Shown: positions 8,480-17,433, counted from the stretch's first letter. The stretch is DNA of 64,000 bases from Kitasatospora paranensis (GCF_039544005.1 NZ_BAABKV010000001.1:4216001-4280000), one strand, 5' to 3'. Numbers and translations are program-made. Notes: a model not told the origin generated them from the letters alone.

Positions 8480-9130
8480 TCAGTACGAGAGCGGACTGCC
8501 GTCCGACTCCGCGACGCTCGCCGCGATCAACCCCTCCAGCAGCGGGCCGACCTGGGGCAGCCACACCTCGCCGTCACCCGGCGCCGACACCCAGTGCACC
8601 CCGCCCGCACCGGTCTGGGACGGCGGCAGCAGCACGTACCCGCCCGGACCGTGGTAGCGCAGCGCGCCCGGCACCCAGGGCCGCTCGGCCAGCAGCGCAC
8701 CGAGGTCCTCCAGGGTGAACGGGGCCACCAGCAGCGCGTACCGGGACGGCGTCGCCAGGACGGGACCCACGGCCACGCCCGTCTCGGCGAAGTACGTCAG
8801 CACCCGGGCCCCGGACGCCGCAGGGAGACTGACGGCGCAGAATGTCCGGCCGGTGGCCGCGATGACCGGAGCACCGGGCGCCCGGTGCTCCCACCACCAC
8901 TGCACCATCCGGGCGTCGGTCGTCGCCCCGGCCAGCGGCGGATCGTGCGGGTGGGCGCCGGCCAGCGGACAGCGCGGCTCGCCGCACGAGCACGGCCCGA
9001 ACAGCCCCCGCACGGCCCGCGCCCCGGGCAGCACGGGCCAGCCGTGGTCCACCGCCTCCAACGCGGCCAGCAGCAAGGCGCTCTGCTCCCGACGGCGGCT
9101 GCCGGGCCACCGCAACTGCATCCGACGCAT
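8480..9130 (-). CDS. Bifunctional primase/polymerase (prim-pol)-like protein
   Basis: 216 aa from ATG 9130 with GAGAGGAA upstream. It resembles the N-terminal domain of actinobacterial prim-pol proteins: ALLLAALEAVDHGWPVLPG, a cysteine cluster (CSCGEPRCPLAGAHPHDP), an AATGRTFCAVSLP strand and a C-terminal HGPGGYVLLPPSQTGAGG segment. True prim-pols have acidic catalytic residues early on; these are not obvious here (CAVSLP replaces the usual acidic motif). The protein may be a non-catalytic relative. The mononucleotide-binding scaffold is likely; activity is uncertain. Confidence 0.75.
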   Translation of the reverse strand: MRRMQLRWPGSRRREQSALLLAALEAVDHGWPVLPGARAVRGLFGPCSCGEPRCPLAGAHPHDPPLAGATTDARMVQWWWEHRAPGAPVIAATGRTFCAVSLPAASGARVLTYFAETGVAVGPVLATPSRYALLVAPFTLEDLGALLAERPWVPGALRYHGPGGYVLLPPSQTGAGGVHWVSAPGDGEVWLPQVGPLLEGLIAASVAESDGSPLSY

Positions 9131-9220
9131 GGCTGCTCGTTCCTCTCGGCGACCGCTGGGCTCAGAACCACCGGACGGCGGCAGGGCGCGGCCGGCGTGA
9201 GACGAGGGAGGGGCGCCGGG

Positions 9221-9310
9221 ATGCTCCCGGAAGATCGGCCCTGGAACGAGAATCCCTCATACGGCCGGATGGACGCGCCCTGGGAGCCGCCGGTTCCACC
9301 GTACGAGTGA
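9221..9310 (+). CDS. Possible 29-aa Trp/Pro-rich small protein
   Basis: ATG 9221 is preceded by AGGGAGGGG at 9 bp spacing. The short frame encodes an acidic, Trp/Tyr/Pro-rich peptide (MLPEDRPWNENPS, ending in PWEPPVPPYE). The composition is not that of a random GC-rich frame, and the C-terminal Pro/Tyr tail looks selected. There is no signal peptide. It lies between the divergent prim-pol and phosphatase genes. Support is only the ribosome site and composition. Confidence 0.3.
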   Translation: MLPEDRPWNENPSYGRMDAPWEPPVPPYE

Positions 9311-9598
9311 GTGGGCCGCCCGCCGGGGAGCCGCCGGGCGCCGGAAGCATACGATCCGGACGTCCGGTTGACCCGGCGTCAGCAACGGCGGTGGTCGGCG
9401 GTCCGCGGCCGCCCGCGCTCCGCCCGCCGCGCCCCCGAGCGGGCCGCCACGGCGGCGACCACCGACCCGTCGTTCCGGACGTACCCCGATCGGCGTGTGT
9501 ACTCGGGACGGATTGCTGCCGACTAGTGAGGTAGCGGTCGCCCTCGTCCCGCTTCGGGGTTCCTGCGTGACATGTACCAGTATGTGGGGAGTTGCGAC

Positions 9599-11062
9599 AT
9601 GACCGACGCCCAGCCGCGGGGACTGGCCCTCTCCGGTGCCGCCCTGTCCGGTGCCGCGCTGCCCGGGGCGGCGGCGACCGGTGCAGCGGCACTGGTCGGG
9701 CCGGCGCCGACCGGGCTCCTGCCGGCCGGCATCCCCGCGCAGCTGCTCGACCTGTTCGACGACGACGGGGGCCCGGACGCCCTGCAGGACCGGCTGGCCG
9801 GCTGGCTGTCCGACCTCACCTGCCTGCACGGACACACCGAGCGCCTCGCCCGCGCCCGCGGACTCGACGACGTGCTCACCGCCGTCCTCGAGTCCGGTGC
9901 GGCCCTGCTCGGTGCCGGCCGCGGGCTGATCGCCGTCACCGCGCGCGGCGCCGGCCGGCCGGTCGGCCTGGGTCTCGACCGTTCCGGGATCGGCGCGCTG
10001 GAGACCGTACCGGTCGAGCACGGTCCGTTCGCCGGGCTGCTCGGCCGGCCCGGCGGCGACCCCGGCCGGCTGCTGGTCGGCGATCTCGCCCAGGACCCGG
10101 CGGTCGGCCCCCGGTTCCGCGAGGTCGCGGGCCAGCTCGGGCTGGGCGCCTGCTTCGCGCTGCCGCTCGGCACGCCCGAGGACGGCCCGCTGGGCGCCGC
10201 CGCGTGGTTCTGGGACGAGCCCGCGGAACCCTCCGCCCGGACGGTGCGGCTCGTCTCCCGCTACTGCGACTTCGCCGCTCCCCTGCTGGCCGGCCACCTG
10301 GCCCGGGACCGCTCCGGGCGGGCCGCCGAGGCACTGCGCCGCAGCCTGCTGCCGGACCGCCTGCCGACCGCACCCGGCGCCAGGCTGGCCGCCCGCATCC
10401 TCCCGGCCCGGCTCGAGAACGCGTCCGCGAGCGACTGGTACGACGCGATCGAGCTGCCCGACGGCGCCCTCGCCGTCACCGTCGGCAGCGTCTTCGGGGA
10501 CGGCCCGGGCACCGGCCCCGCCTCCGCGCCCGGTGCGGCCGCCGCGATGGCCCGGGTGCGGGCCGCCCTGCGCGCCTACGCCGTCCTGGAGGGCGAGGAC
10601 CCGGTCTCCGTCCTCGGCGACCTCGAACTGCTGCTCAAGACCACCGAGCCGGCCCGCACCGCCACCGCCGCGTACGCCTGGATCCAGCCGGCCGAGCGGC
10701 GGATCGCCCTGGCCGGGGCCGGCCACTGCCCGCCGATCCTGCTCGGCCGCACCGGCGCGGAGTTCGTCGAGACCTCGCTCTCCGCCCCGCTCGGCGTGCT
10801 CAGCTGCTGGGAGGCGCCCGGCGTGGAGCTCACCGCCGGGCGCGGCGACCTGCTGCTGCTCTACACCGAGGGCCTGGCGCGGCACTGCGGCCCGACCCTG
10901 CACGCCGGCCAGGGGGCGCTGCGCCGCGCCGCCGCCGACGCCCCGCGCGACGTCCGGCTCGACCCGGACCGGCTCTGCGCCCACCTGCTGGAGGCGGTCG
11001 GCGTCCCCGCCGAGGGCACCGGCACGGACGACGTGGTGCTGCTGGCCGTGCGCTTCGAGTGA
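9599..11062 (+). CDS. GAF-containing PP2C/SpoIIE-type serine phosphatase
   Basis: 487 aa from ATG 9599, with GGGGAG 7 bp upstream. A hydrophobic Ala/Gly-rich N-terminus (1-45) is followed by a GAF-like sensor (about 70-215: DDVLTAVLESG, DRSGIGALETV, LGACFALPLGT). The C-terminus is a PP2C_SIG phosphatase domain (about 240-487) with LPDGALAVTVGSVFGDG, an AGAGHCPPIL strand and terminal GTGTDDVVLLAVRF. This class dephosphorylates anti-anti-sigma factors in partner-switching cascades. The first metal-binding Asp pair is altered (VGSVFGDG where VGDVxGHG is usual), so activity may be reduced. Confidence 0.85.
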   Translation: MTDAQPRGLALSGAALSGAALPGAAATGAAALVGPAPTGLLPAGIPAQLLDLFDDDGGPDALQDRLAGWLSDLTCLHGHTERLARARGLDDVLTAVLESGAALLGAGRGLIAVTARGAGRPVGLGLDRSGIGALETVPVEHGPFAGLLGRPGGDPGRLLVGDLAQDPAVGPRFREVAGQLGLGACFALPLGTPEDGPLGAAAWFWDEPAEPSARTVRLVSRYCDFAAPLLAGHLARDRSGRAAEALRRSLLPDRLPTAPGARLAARILPARLENASASDWYDAIELPDGALAVTVGSVFGDGPGTGPASAPGAAAAMARVRAALRAYAVLEGEDPVSVLGDLELLLKTTEPARTATAAYAWIQPAERRIALAGAGHCPPILLGRTGAEFVETSLSAPLGVLSCWEAPGVELTAGRGDLLLLYTEGLARHCGPTLHAGQGALRRAAADAPRDVRLDPDRLCAHLLEAVGVPAEGTGTDDVVLLAVRFE

Positions 11063-11228
11063 CCGCGGCGGCCGCCCCGGGCCGCCCGGCCCGTCCGGGT
11101 CCGAACGGATCCGAACGGGTGCCCGACACTCGCCCGGCGCTCGCTCGTACCATGGGAGCCACGGCCGCCCCACGACCTCGCGATCCGAGGTGTCCCGGGC
11201 GGCACACACGCGCAAGGAGGCGACGTAC

Positions 11229-12722
11229 GTGACCGAGGACCGCATGCCGGCGGTGTCCGCCAACCCCGAGGGACTGGCCGCCGAGCAGGACGACCAGCCG
11301 ATCAAGGGCCGCAAGAACGGCCTGTACGGAGAGGTCTCCGACGAGCTCGCGGCCTCCATGAAGACCGGCTGGGCCGACACCGAACTGCGCGGCCTCCAGC
11401 CGGTCGCCCAGGCCCCGTACGCGGCCGAGCGACGCGCGAAGCTCTCCGCCCGCTTCCCCGGCGAGCGGCTGGTCGTGCCGGCCGGCCACCTGCGGGTGCG
11501 CGCCAACGACACCGACTACCCGTTCCGCGCCGCGAGCGAGTACGTCCACCTCACCGGTGACCAGACCGAGGACGCGGTGCTCGTCGCCGAGCCGAACGGC
11601 ACCGGCCACGACTTCACCCTCTACCTGCTGCCCCGCTCCGACCGCGAGAACGGCGAGTTCTGGCTCGACGGCAACGGCGAGCTGTGGGTCGGCCGCCGGC
11701 ACAGCCTGGAGGAGGCGCAGGCGCTGCTCGGGCTGCCGGCCCGCGACGTCCGCAAGGCCGCCGAGGAGCTGGCCGCCGCCACCGCGGTGCCCACCCGGAT
11801 CGTCCGCGGCTACGACGCCGCCCTGGAGGAGGCACTCAGCGGCGTCCTCGACGAGGAGCACGACGACGAGCTGAAGGTCTTCCTCAGCGGGCTGCGCCTG
11901 GTCAAGGACGCGTGGGAGGTGGGCGAGCTCCGCGCCGCCTGCACCGCGACCGTGAACGGCTTCACCGACGTCGTCCGCGAGCTCGGCCAGGCCGTCGCCA
12001 CCTCCGAGCGCTGGATCGAGGGCACCTTCTGGCGCCGCGCCCGCGTCGAGGGCAACGACGTCGGCTACGGCTCGATCTGCGCCGCCGGCCCGCACGCCAC
12101 CACCCTGCACTGGGTCCGCAACGACGGCGACGTGCGCCCGGGCGAGCTGCTGCTGCTCGACGCCGGTGTGGAGACCACCACCCTCTACACCGCCGACGTC
12201 ACCCGCACCCTGCCCATCGACGGCCGGTTCAACGCGCTCCAGCGCAAGATCTACGACGCGGTGTACGACGCCCAGGAGGCGGGCATCGCGGCGGTGCGAC
12301 CGGGCGGCCTGTTCCGCGACTTCCACGACGCCGCGCAGCGCGTGCTCGCCGAGCGGCTGCTGGCCTGGGGCCTGCTGGACGCCTCGGTGTACGACGTCGA
12401 GAAGGTGCTGGAGCTCGGCCTCCAGCGCCGCTGGACGCTGCACGGCACCGGCCACATGCTCGGCCTCGACGTGCACGACTGCGCGCACGCCCGCCGGGAG
12501 AACTACGTGGACGCCGTGCTGGAGCCCGGCATGGTGCTCACCGTCGAGCCGGGTCTGTACTTCCAGCTGGACGACCTGACCGTGCCGGAGGAGTACCGCG
12601 GCATCGGTGTCCGGATCGAGGACGACATCCTGGTCACCGCCGACGGCAACGAGAACCTCTCGGCCGGGCTGCCGCGCCGCTCCGACGAGGTCGAGTCCTG
12701 GATGGCGGGGCTCACGGGCTGA
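11229..12722 (+). CDS. pepP: Xaa-Pro aminopeptidase (aminopeptidase P, M24B)
   Basis: 497 aa from GTG 11229; AGGAGG lies 8 bp upstream. An N-terminal AMP_N domain (about 65-200, PFRAASEYVHLTG) precedes the pita-bread M24 fold. The metal ligands are visible: Asp in LLLDAGVE, Asp in TADVTRTLP, His in HGTGHMLGLDVHD, Glu in TVEPGLYF and Glu in RIEDDILV. It removes N-terminal residues from X-Pro peptides using two Mn ions in the cytoplasm. A 14-bp terminator follows, so the transcript is monocistronic or begins upstream. Confidence 0.95.
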   Translation: MTEDRMPAVSANPEGLAAEQDDQPIKGRKNGLYGEVSDELAASMKTGWADTELRGLQPVAQAPYAAERRAKLSARFPGERLVVPAGHLRVRANDTDYPFRAASEYVHLTGDQTEDAVLVAEPNGTGHDFTLYLLPRSDRENGEFWLDGNGELWVGRRHSLEEAQALLGLPARDVRKAAEELAAATAVPTRIVRGYDAALEEALSGVLDEEHDDELKVFLSGLRLVKDAWEVGELRAACTATVNGFTDVVRELGQAVATSERWIEGTFWRRARVEGNDVGYGSICAAGPHATTLHWVRNDGDVRPGELLLLDAGVETTTLYTADVTRTLPIDGRFNALQRKIYDAVYDAQEAGIAAVRPGGLFRDFHDAAQRVLAERLLAWGLLDASVYDVEKVLELGLQRRWTLHGTGHMLGLDVHDCAHARRENYVDAVLEPGMVLTVEPGLYFQLDDLTVPEEYRGIGVRIEDDILVTADGNENLSAGLPRRSDEVESWMAGLTG

Positions 12723-12732
12723 CGCCGCCACT

Positions 12733-12763
12733 GCGGGCGCCCGGGACGATCCCGGGCGCCCGC
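12733..12763 (+). terminator. Terminator after pepP
   Basis: A perfect 14-bp stem GCGGGCGCCCGGGA with its complement and a 3-nt loop, 10 bp past the stop codon. Confidence 0.85.
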
Positions 12764-13138
12764 ACGGCGTCGGCCTGAGCGCCGAGTTGCGCGGCGACTC
12801 AGCCGCGGCGGCCCCAGCCGGACAGCCGGATCGGGGCAGTGATCTTCTCAAATGTGGTGATATCGGACGTGTTCACGGCATGACCCCCCACAGGGCGTGG
12901 ATGCGACGGTGGACGGATACGACGAGTCCTACCGGTCGGCTCTGCCGGACCGGGCCGCTCCCCCGAGCGCTCGTCGTGACGACACAGCATCCTCCCGGAC
13001 GGACGCGGGGACTCCCACTGCTTTTTCGCCCGCACCGCCCTGCGGCCGTCACCGGCCTCGGACACACCCTCAGATTAGGGCCGGGCACTGACAATCCAGG
13101 CCCCGCAAGCAGCCCCGCCGCTCACCCGCCCGCCGGGG
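12764..13138. other. Intergenic region, no supported gene
   Basis: The stretch lies between a terminator and a convergent MerR gene. A 64-codon frame (GTG 12897 to 13091) exists, but it has mixed third-position usage and no ribosome site, so I do not call it. Bases 12840-12870 are AT-rich (AATGTGGTGATATC) and could hold a promoter. Confidence 0.35.
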
Positions 13139-13903
13139 TCAGCCCTCCGCGCGGTCGGCGTTGGCCACGATGGCGTCGTGCAGCCACTGGGCGAGGCCGG
13201 GTGCGATCCGGTCGTAGGTGGCGGTGAAGCGCGGATCGGCGACGTACATCGCGGCGAGGCCGCGGTGGATCGCGTAGTGGCACTCGTAGAAGTTGTCGGT
13301 GATGTGCCGGCGGTGCTCCTCGGCGAGCGCGGCGGCCTGCTCCGAGTCCGGCCGGACGCCGGCCGTGAAGGCCTCGCCCAGACGGGAGTCGAGCCCGTCC
13401 ATGTCCGCCTTGATGCGCTGCCAGTCGGCCTTGGAGTAGCCGCCGGTGCGGCGCTGGGACTGCGCCCAGGCCTCGGTCCCGCCCCAGCGCTGCTCCGCCT
13501 CGCCCTCCCAGCTCTCCTGGTAGTCCTTCCCGAACACCTCGAACTTCTCCTCGGGTGTCAGCTGCATGCCCATCTTCTGTGCCTCCATGGCTCGTTCGAC
13601 TGCCGCGGCGAGGCCCTGGAGATGCCGGATCCGGTCGCCGATGAGGCTGCGCTGACGGCGCAGGTGCTCCGCGGGCGAGACGGACCGGTCGTCCAGGATG
13701 GCCGCGATCTCCTCCAGGGGGAAGCCCAGCTCCCGGTAGAACAGGACCTGCTGCAGCCGGTCGAGGTCCGCGTCCTCGTACCGGCGGTAGCCGGCCGGGG
13801 TGCGTCCGCTCGGCGACAGCAGGCCGATCCGGTCGTAGTGGTGCAGGGTGCGGACCGTCACTCCGGCCGCCTTGGCGACCTGGCCCACCGAGTAGCCGCC
13901 CAT
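13139..13903 (-). CDS. TipA-like MerR-family regulator with TipAS drug-sensing domain
   Basis: 254 aa from ATG 13903, with GGAGGT 8-9 bp upstream. Residues 1-70 are a MerR winged helix (YSVGQVAKAAGVTVRTLHHY, GYRRYEDADLDRL), then a dimerisation coiled coil. The C-terminal TipAS domain (about 115-254) has EKFEVFGKDYQESWEGEAE and the Trp/Tyr-rich DNFYECHYAIHRGLAAMY. TipA binds thiopeptides and other cationic drugs and activates efflux and its own promoter. It is divergent from an aquaporin gene 170 bp away, which could share control. Confidence 0.92.
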   Translation of the reverse strand: MGGYSVGQVAKAAGVTVRTLHHYDRIGLLSPSGRTPAGYRRYEDADLDRLQQVLFYRELGFPLEEIAAILDDRSVSPAEHLRRQRSLIGDRIRHLQGLAAAVERAMEAQKMGMQLTPEEKFEVFGKDYQESWEGEAEQRWGGTEAWAQSQRRTGGYSKADWQRIKADMDGLDSRLGEAFTAGVRPDSEQAAALAEEHRRHITDNFYECHYAIHRGLAAMYVADPRFTATYDRIAPGLAQWLHDAIVANADRAEG

Positions 13904-14073
13904 CGGCCGACCTCCCTCCTCGTTGCGTCCAGCCTGCAGCCTCACGGTGCGTGAGGGTCAAGCGCGCCCCGGGCGCGCTCCGTGCGAGTCGCCGAGCCGG
14001 GGCGGTCGCGGGGCCGGACGCTTGGGCACACCGGACAATTGTCGCCGCCGCGGGCCGTGGCCAGGATGGCGGC

Positions 14074-14847
14074 ATGACGACGAAACCCCTGGCGGGGAGG
14101 CTGGCCGCGGAGGCCGTCGGGACGGCCGTGCTGGCCGCCGTGCTGATCGGCTCCGGCTTCTCGGCGAGTGCGCTGAGCGGGGACGACGCCGTCCGGCTGC
14201 TGGCCAACGTGCTCGCCTCGGCGCTGGCACTGGGCGTGCTGATCGCCCTGCTGGCGCCGGTCTCGGGGGCGCACCTCAACCCGCTGGTGACGGCGGGCGC
14301 GTGGTGGGCCGGACGGCGCACCGGCGGGCCGGGAGGCCGGGAGGCGGCCTGCTACGCGCTGGCGCAGCTGGCCGGGGCGGTGGCCGGGGCGGTGCTGGCG
14401 AACGCCATGTACGGGCGCCCCGCGCTGGAGCTGTCCGGGCGGCCGCGCGCGGCGGGTCACCTGTGGCTGGGCGAGGCGGTGGCGACGGGGGTGCTGGTAC
14501 TGCTCGTCCTCGGTCTGGCGCGGGCCGGCCGGGAGCGGTTCGCCCCGGTGGCGGTGGCCGGTTGGATCGGCGCGGCCTGCTGGGGCACCTCGTCCGGGAG
14601 TTTCGCCAACCCGGCTCTGACGGTGGGGCGTTCACTGAGTGACGGGTTCACCGGGATCGCGCCCGGGTCGGTGCCGGCGTTCGTGCTGGCGCAGTGCGCG
14701 GGCGCGGCGGTGGGGCTGGCGCTCGTCCCGCTGCTGTTCGGCCGCGCGGCGGCCGACGGCGCGGACGGCGCGGACGACGCCGACGCCAGGAAGGGCCGGA
14801 CGGGCAGGACGGAGCCGGCCGCCGCGCGGGAGCTGCCGGGCCGCTGA
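14074..14847 (+). CDS. MIP/aquaporin-family channel
   Basis: 257 aa with six predicted transmembrane helices. The two half-helix motifs are GAHLNPLVTAG (NPL in place of NPA) and SFANPALTVGR (canonical NPA). The hydrophobic start AAEAVGTAVLAAVLIGSGF is typical. A charged low-complexity C-tail (GADGADDADARKGRTG) follows helix 6. Aquaporin-type channels pass water, glycerol or metalloids such as arsenite. Bacterial NPL variants exist, but the substrate is not predictable. ATG 14074 has only a weak ribosome site (AGGA, 8 bp upstream). Confidence 0.88.
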   Translation: MTTKPLAGRLAAEAVGTAVLAAVLIGSGFSASALSGDDAVRLLANVLASALALGVLIALLAPVSGAHLNPLVTAGAWWAGRRTGGPGGREAACYALAQLAGAVAGAVLANAMYGRPALELSGRPRAAGHLWLGEAVATGVLVLLVLGLARAGRERFAPVAVAGWIGAACWGTSSGSFANPALTVGRSLSDGFTGIAPGSVPAFVLAQCAGAAVGLALVPLLFGRAAADGADGADDADARKGRTGRTEPAAARELPGR

Positions 14848-14860
14848 GCGGGCCGTCGGG

Positions 14861-15391
14861 TCAGCCGGCCGGGTCGTGTTCGGCGTACGCGTGCATGAGT
14901 TCGCCGTGCCACGGCTCCGGGCGCAGGCCCCAGTCGCGCAGGCCGAGGCGTTCGGCGACCCGCCGGGAGGCGGTGTTGTGGGCGTGGATCCAGGCGACGA
15001 ACGGGAGGTCGGGACTGTGCTGCGCGGCCGCGGCGCGGGCGGCCAGGGACAGCTCGGTGGCGTAGCCGCGGCCCCAGTGGGCGGGGTCGAGGCGGTAGTA
15101 GAGGTTCCAGAAGCCGGGCGGCTGGCGCTGCGGGCCGCCGATGCCGATGACCTCGCCGGTGGTGCGCAGCCGGGCCGTCCAGTAGCTGAGGCCGTCCTCC
15201 TCCCAGCGGGCGGCGGCGCGGGCTATCCACTCGCGGGTGGTGACGGGGTGGGCGTGCCGGCCCTCGGGGAGGTGGGCCCAGGTGCGGGGGTCGGAGTTGA
15301 TCCGGTACAGCTCGGCGAGGTCCTGCTGGGTGACGGCGCGCAGGTCGAGGCGGCCGGTCAGGACACAGTGGGGTTCGCCCGGTTCGCTCAT
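14861..15391 (-). CDS. GNAT-family N-acetyltransferase
   Basis: 176 aa from ATG 15391. RimJ/RimL-type GNAT features: LTGRLDLRAVTQQDLAELY, WARLRTTGEVIGIGG, the acetyl-CoA loop HWGRGYATE and the terminal ASRRVAERLGLRDWG. It would acetylate an amine on a small molecule or a protein N-terminus. It lies 14 bp from the convergent aquaporin stop, so the two genes end almost tail to tail. The substrate is unknown. Confidence 0.88.
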   Translation of the reverse strand: MSEPGEPHCVLTGRLDLRAVTQQDLAELYRINSDPRTWAHLPEGRHAHPVTTREWIARAAARWEEDGLSYWTARLRTTGEVIGIGGPQRQPPGFWNLYYRLDPAHWGRGYATELSLAARAAAAQHSPDLPFVAWIHAHNTASRRVAERLGLRDWGLRPEPWHGELMHAYAEHDPAG

Positions 15392-15423
15392 CGGATCAGC
15401 GTACCGAGCGGCCGCGCGGCGCT

Positions 15424-15849
15424 TCAGTCCGCGATGCCGCCCTGCGCGGTGACCTTCTCGATCCGCACCCGGACGAGCAGTTCGCCGGGGACGCCGTTGC
15501 GGGCGCCGTACTCCTCGGCCCGCTCCTCGCCCATGTAGCGGGCGGCGATCCGGGCGGCCCAGGTGCGGACCTCGGCCAGGTCGTCGGAGAGGGTGGCGCG
15601 GCCCTGGACGAGGACGAACGCGAACGGCGGCCGCTCGTCGTCGACGCAGACCATCACCCGCGGGTCGCGGGCCAGCGTGCGGCCCTTGACGGTGGCGCGG
15701 TTGGTGTTGAGGACGAGGTCGTCGCCGTCCAGCAGGAACCAGACGGGCGCCACGTGCGGACGGCCGTCGGAGCGGGTGGTGGCGAGCTTGGCGGTGCGGG
15801 TGCCGTGGGCGAGGAAGGCCCGCCACTCGGGTTCGGTCATCCGGGTCAT
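15424..15849 (-). CDS. PPOX-class F420/FMN-dependent oxidoreductase
   Basis: 141 aa from ATG 15849 (an alternative in-frame ATG is at 15858). The split beta-barrel of the pyridoxamine-phosphate-oxidase-like family is clear: AKLATTRSDGRPHVAPVWF, DDLVLNTNRATVKGR, RDPRVMVCVDDERPPFAFV and a C-terminal LLVRVRIEKV. In actinobacteria these bind F420 or FMN and reduce small substrates. It is 32 bp downstream of the acetyltransferase start on the same strand and probably belongs to a short operon. The cofactor is inferred only from family membership. Confidence 0.85.
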   Translation of the reverse strand: MTRMTEPEWRAFLAHGTRTAKLATTRSDGRPHVAPVWFLLDGDDLVLNTNRATVKGRTLARDPRVMVCVDDERPPFAFVLVQGRATLSDDLAEVRTWAARIAARYMGEERAEEYGARNGVPGELLVRVRIEKVTAQGGIAD

Positions 15850-15933
15850 GGCACCCATCCTGGCCGGGCCCGGCGCGGGCCGTACGGTGCGCCGCGCCGG
15901 ATCCGGGCCGGCTCGCCCGGTCGGCGGCCCGGC

Positions 15934-16356
15934 TCAGTCCGCGGCGCCGTACCGGGCGAGGTAGCCCGCGAACCGGGCGACGTCCTCGTCCGGCCAGTCG
16001 TCGAAGCGGGCGGTGAAGGCCAGGCGGCGCTGCTCGGCGGCCTCGGCGAGCACCCGCAGGCCGGCGTCGCTGGGGCGCAGCAGCTGGCCGCGCTGGTCGT
16101 CCGGGTCGGCCTCGCGGGTGAGCAGGCCGAGGCGTTCCAGCGCGGTCACCTGCCGGCTGACCGTGGACTTGTCGAGCATGAAGTACGCGGCGAGGTCGGC
16201 GGCCCGGCAGCCGCCCCGCTCCTTCACGAGGTCGAGCATGCTGTAGGTGACCAGCGAGAGGTCGGGGTGCATCTGCGCGGCCTTGTGGCGGGCCCGGCGG
16301 GCGAACGCGGTGAGCTCGCGCTGGATGGTCTCCAGTGCGGCGTCGCGGTCGGGCAT
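15934..16356 (-). CDS. MarR-family transcriptional regulator
   Basis: 140 aa from ATG 16356, chosen because GAAGGAG lies 6 bp upstream (the frame itself is open to 16395). The winged helix is visible as RAADLAAYFMLDKSTVSRQV (recognition helix) followed by wing residues DPDDQRGQLLRPSDAG. It lies 57 bp downstream of the membrane-protein gene and is probably its co-transcribed repressor. The palindromic site upstream of that operon (17457-17482) is the likely operator. Confidence 0.9.
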   Translation of the reverse strand: MPDRDAALETIQRELTAFARRARHKAAQMHPDLSLVTYSMLDLVKERGGCRAADLAAYFMLDKSTVSRQVTALERLGLLTREADPDDQRGQLLRPSDAGLRVLAEAAEQRRLAFTARFDDWPDEDVARFAGYLARYGAAD

Positions 16357-16413
16357 GCGTGCTCCTTCTTCGGTGCGGGAGGTGTCGGCGTCCACGGTAG
16401 GCGTCCTGGCCGG

Positions 16414-17433
16414 TCAGACGCCGACCGCCTCCGCCATCTCCTCCTCGGCGTCGGGTCCGGCGAGCGCCGGGCGGGCCCGGCGGCGCTCCGCCGCGGCGGC
16501 GGCGAGCAGGGCGGCGGCACCGGCCGCGAGCCAGACCAGCAGGGTGGCGAGGTGGCCGCCGAAGCCGGCCCGGGCGTCGAAGTAGAGCAGGCTGCGGGCG
16601 CCCTCGACGAAGCCGGCGCCGTTCCAGAAGGCGTGCAGGCCACCGAAGAAGCCGTTCTGGAGCTCCGGGCGGAAGATCCCGCCGGAGGAGGTGAAGTTGA
16701 GCATCACGAACAGCACCATCAAGGTCAGCGTGGTCCAGCGGCCGAGGACGGTGTGCAGCGCGGTACCGATCGCGACGATCGCGGCCGAGTACAGCCAGGA
16801 CATCGCCCAGAGCGCGGCCAGCGAGTGGTCGGCGATGTGGAAGACCGGCCCGGCGAGCACGGTGCCGATGGCACTCACCGCGACGGAGACGCCCAGGGCG
16901 AGCAGGGCGCGCCACCGGAGGGCGAGGACGGCGCCCGCGCCGCCGATCACCGCGACACTGGCGTAGGAGCCGATGCTGAGCGCGACCATCAGGAAGAACA
17001 GGCCCTGGCCGGTGGGGTCGCCGGAGGCGAGCGGGGTGATGTTGCGGACGTCCAGCGGGTGGCCCTGGGCGGCGGCGACCTTGGTGAAGACCTGCTCGGC
17101 GGCGGTGGCGGAGGTGTCGGAGTCGGCGGCGGCGACGAGCAGCTGCGGCGCCCGGGCATCGGGGACGTAGGCGCCGACCAGGGCGCGGTCCATGAGGCGG
17201 GCCCGGGCGTCGTCGGCGGTGGGCGCGGTGGACACCCGGAGGGCGTCGCCGGCCTCGCTCTGCAGGCGGCCGGCGAGGGCGTGGGCCTGCGGCGAGGTGC
17301 CGACGACGGCGACCTCCAGGTGGTGGGGGTGCGGGGCGTGGAAGGCGGCCTGGTAGGCGATGCCCATCCCGAGGCACATGAGCAGCGGGGTGAGCAGGTG
17401 GCCGAGGACGTGCCGCAGGGCCTGGCGGGGCAT
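16414..17433 (-). CDS. ABC-2/DUF3533-like integral membrane protein
   Basis: 339 aa from ATG 17433 with GGAGGG upstream. One N-terminal transmembrane helix (about 8-32) is followed by an extracytoplasmic domain of about 120 residues. Five more helices lie between about 150 and 315, and the tail is acidic (DAEEEMAEA). The layout matches YhgE/Pip and ABC-2-type permeases, which export drugs or lipids. No ATPase gene is adjacent. A MarR gene follows on the same transcript, so induction by a toxic ligand is a reasonable inference. Confidence 0.8.
   Translation of the reverse strand: MPRQALRHVLGHLLTPLLMCLGMGIAYQAAFHAPHPHHLEVAVVGTSPQAHALAGRLQSEAGDALRVSTAPTADDARARLMDRALVGAYVPDARAPQLLVAAADSDTSATAAEQVFTKVAAAQGHPLDVRNITPLASGDPTGQGLFFLMVALSIGSYASVAVIGGAGAVLALRWRALLALGVSVAVSAIGTVLAGPVFHIADHSLAALWAMSWLYSAAIVAIGTALHTVLGRWTTLTLMVLFVMLNFTSSGGIFRPELQNGFFGGLHAFWNGAGFVEGARSLLYFDARAGFGGHLATLLVWLAAGAAALLAAAAAERRRARPALAGPDAEEEMAEAVGV

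Noticed and set aside
9257..11512. Long minus-strand open frame (751 codons) across the phosphatase and start of pepP
   Set aside because: It lies antisense to two well-supported genes, has Arg/Gly/Ala-rich composition typical of shadow frames in high-GC DNA, and no ribosome site or recognisable domain.
12897..13091. 64-codon plus-strand frame
   Set aside because: No ribosome site, mixed third-position bases and no domain.
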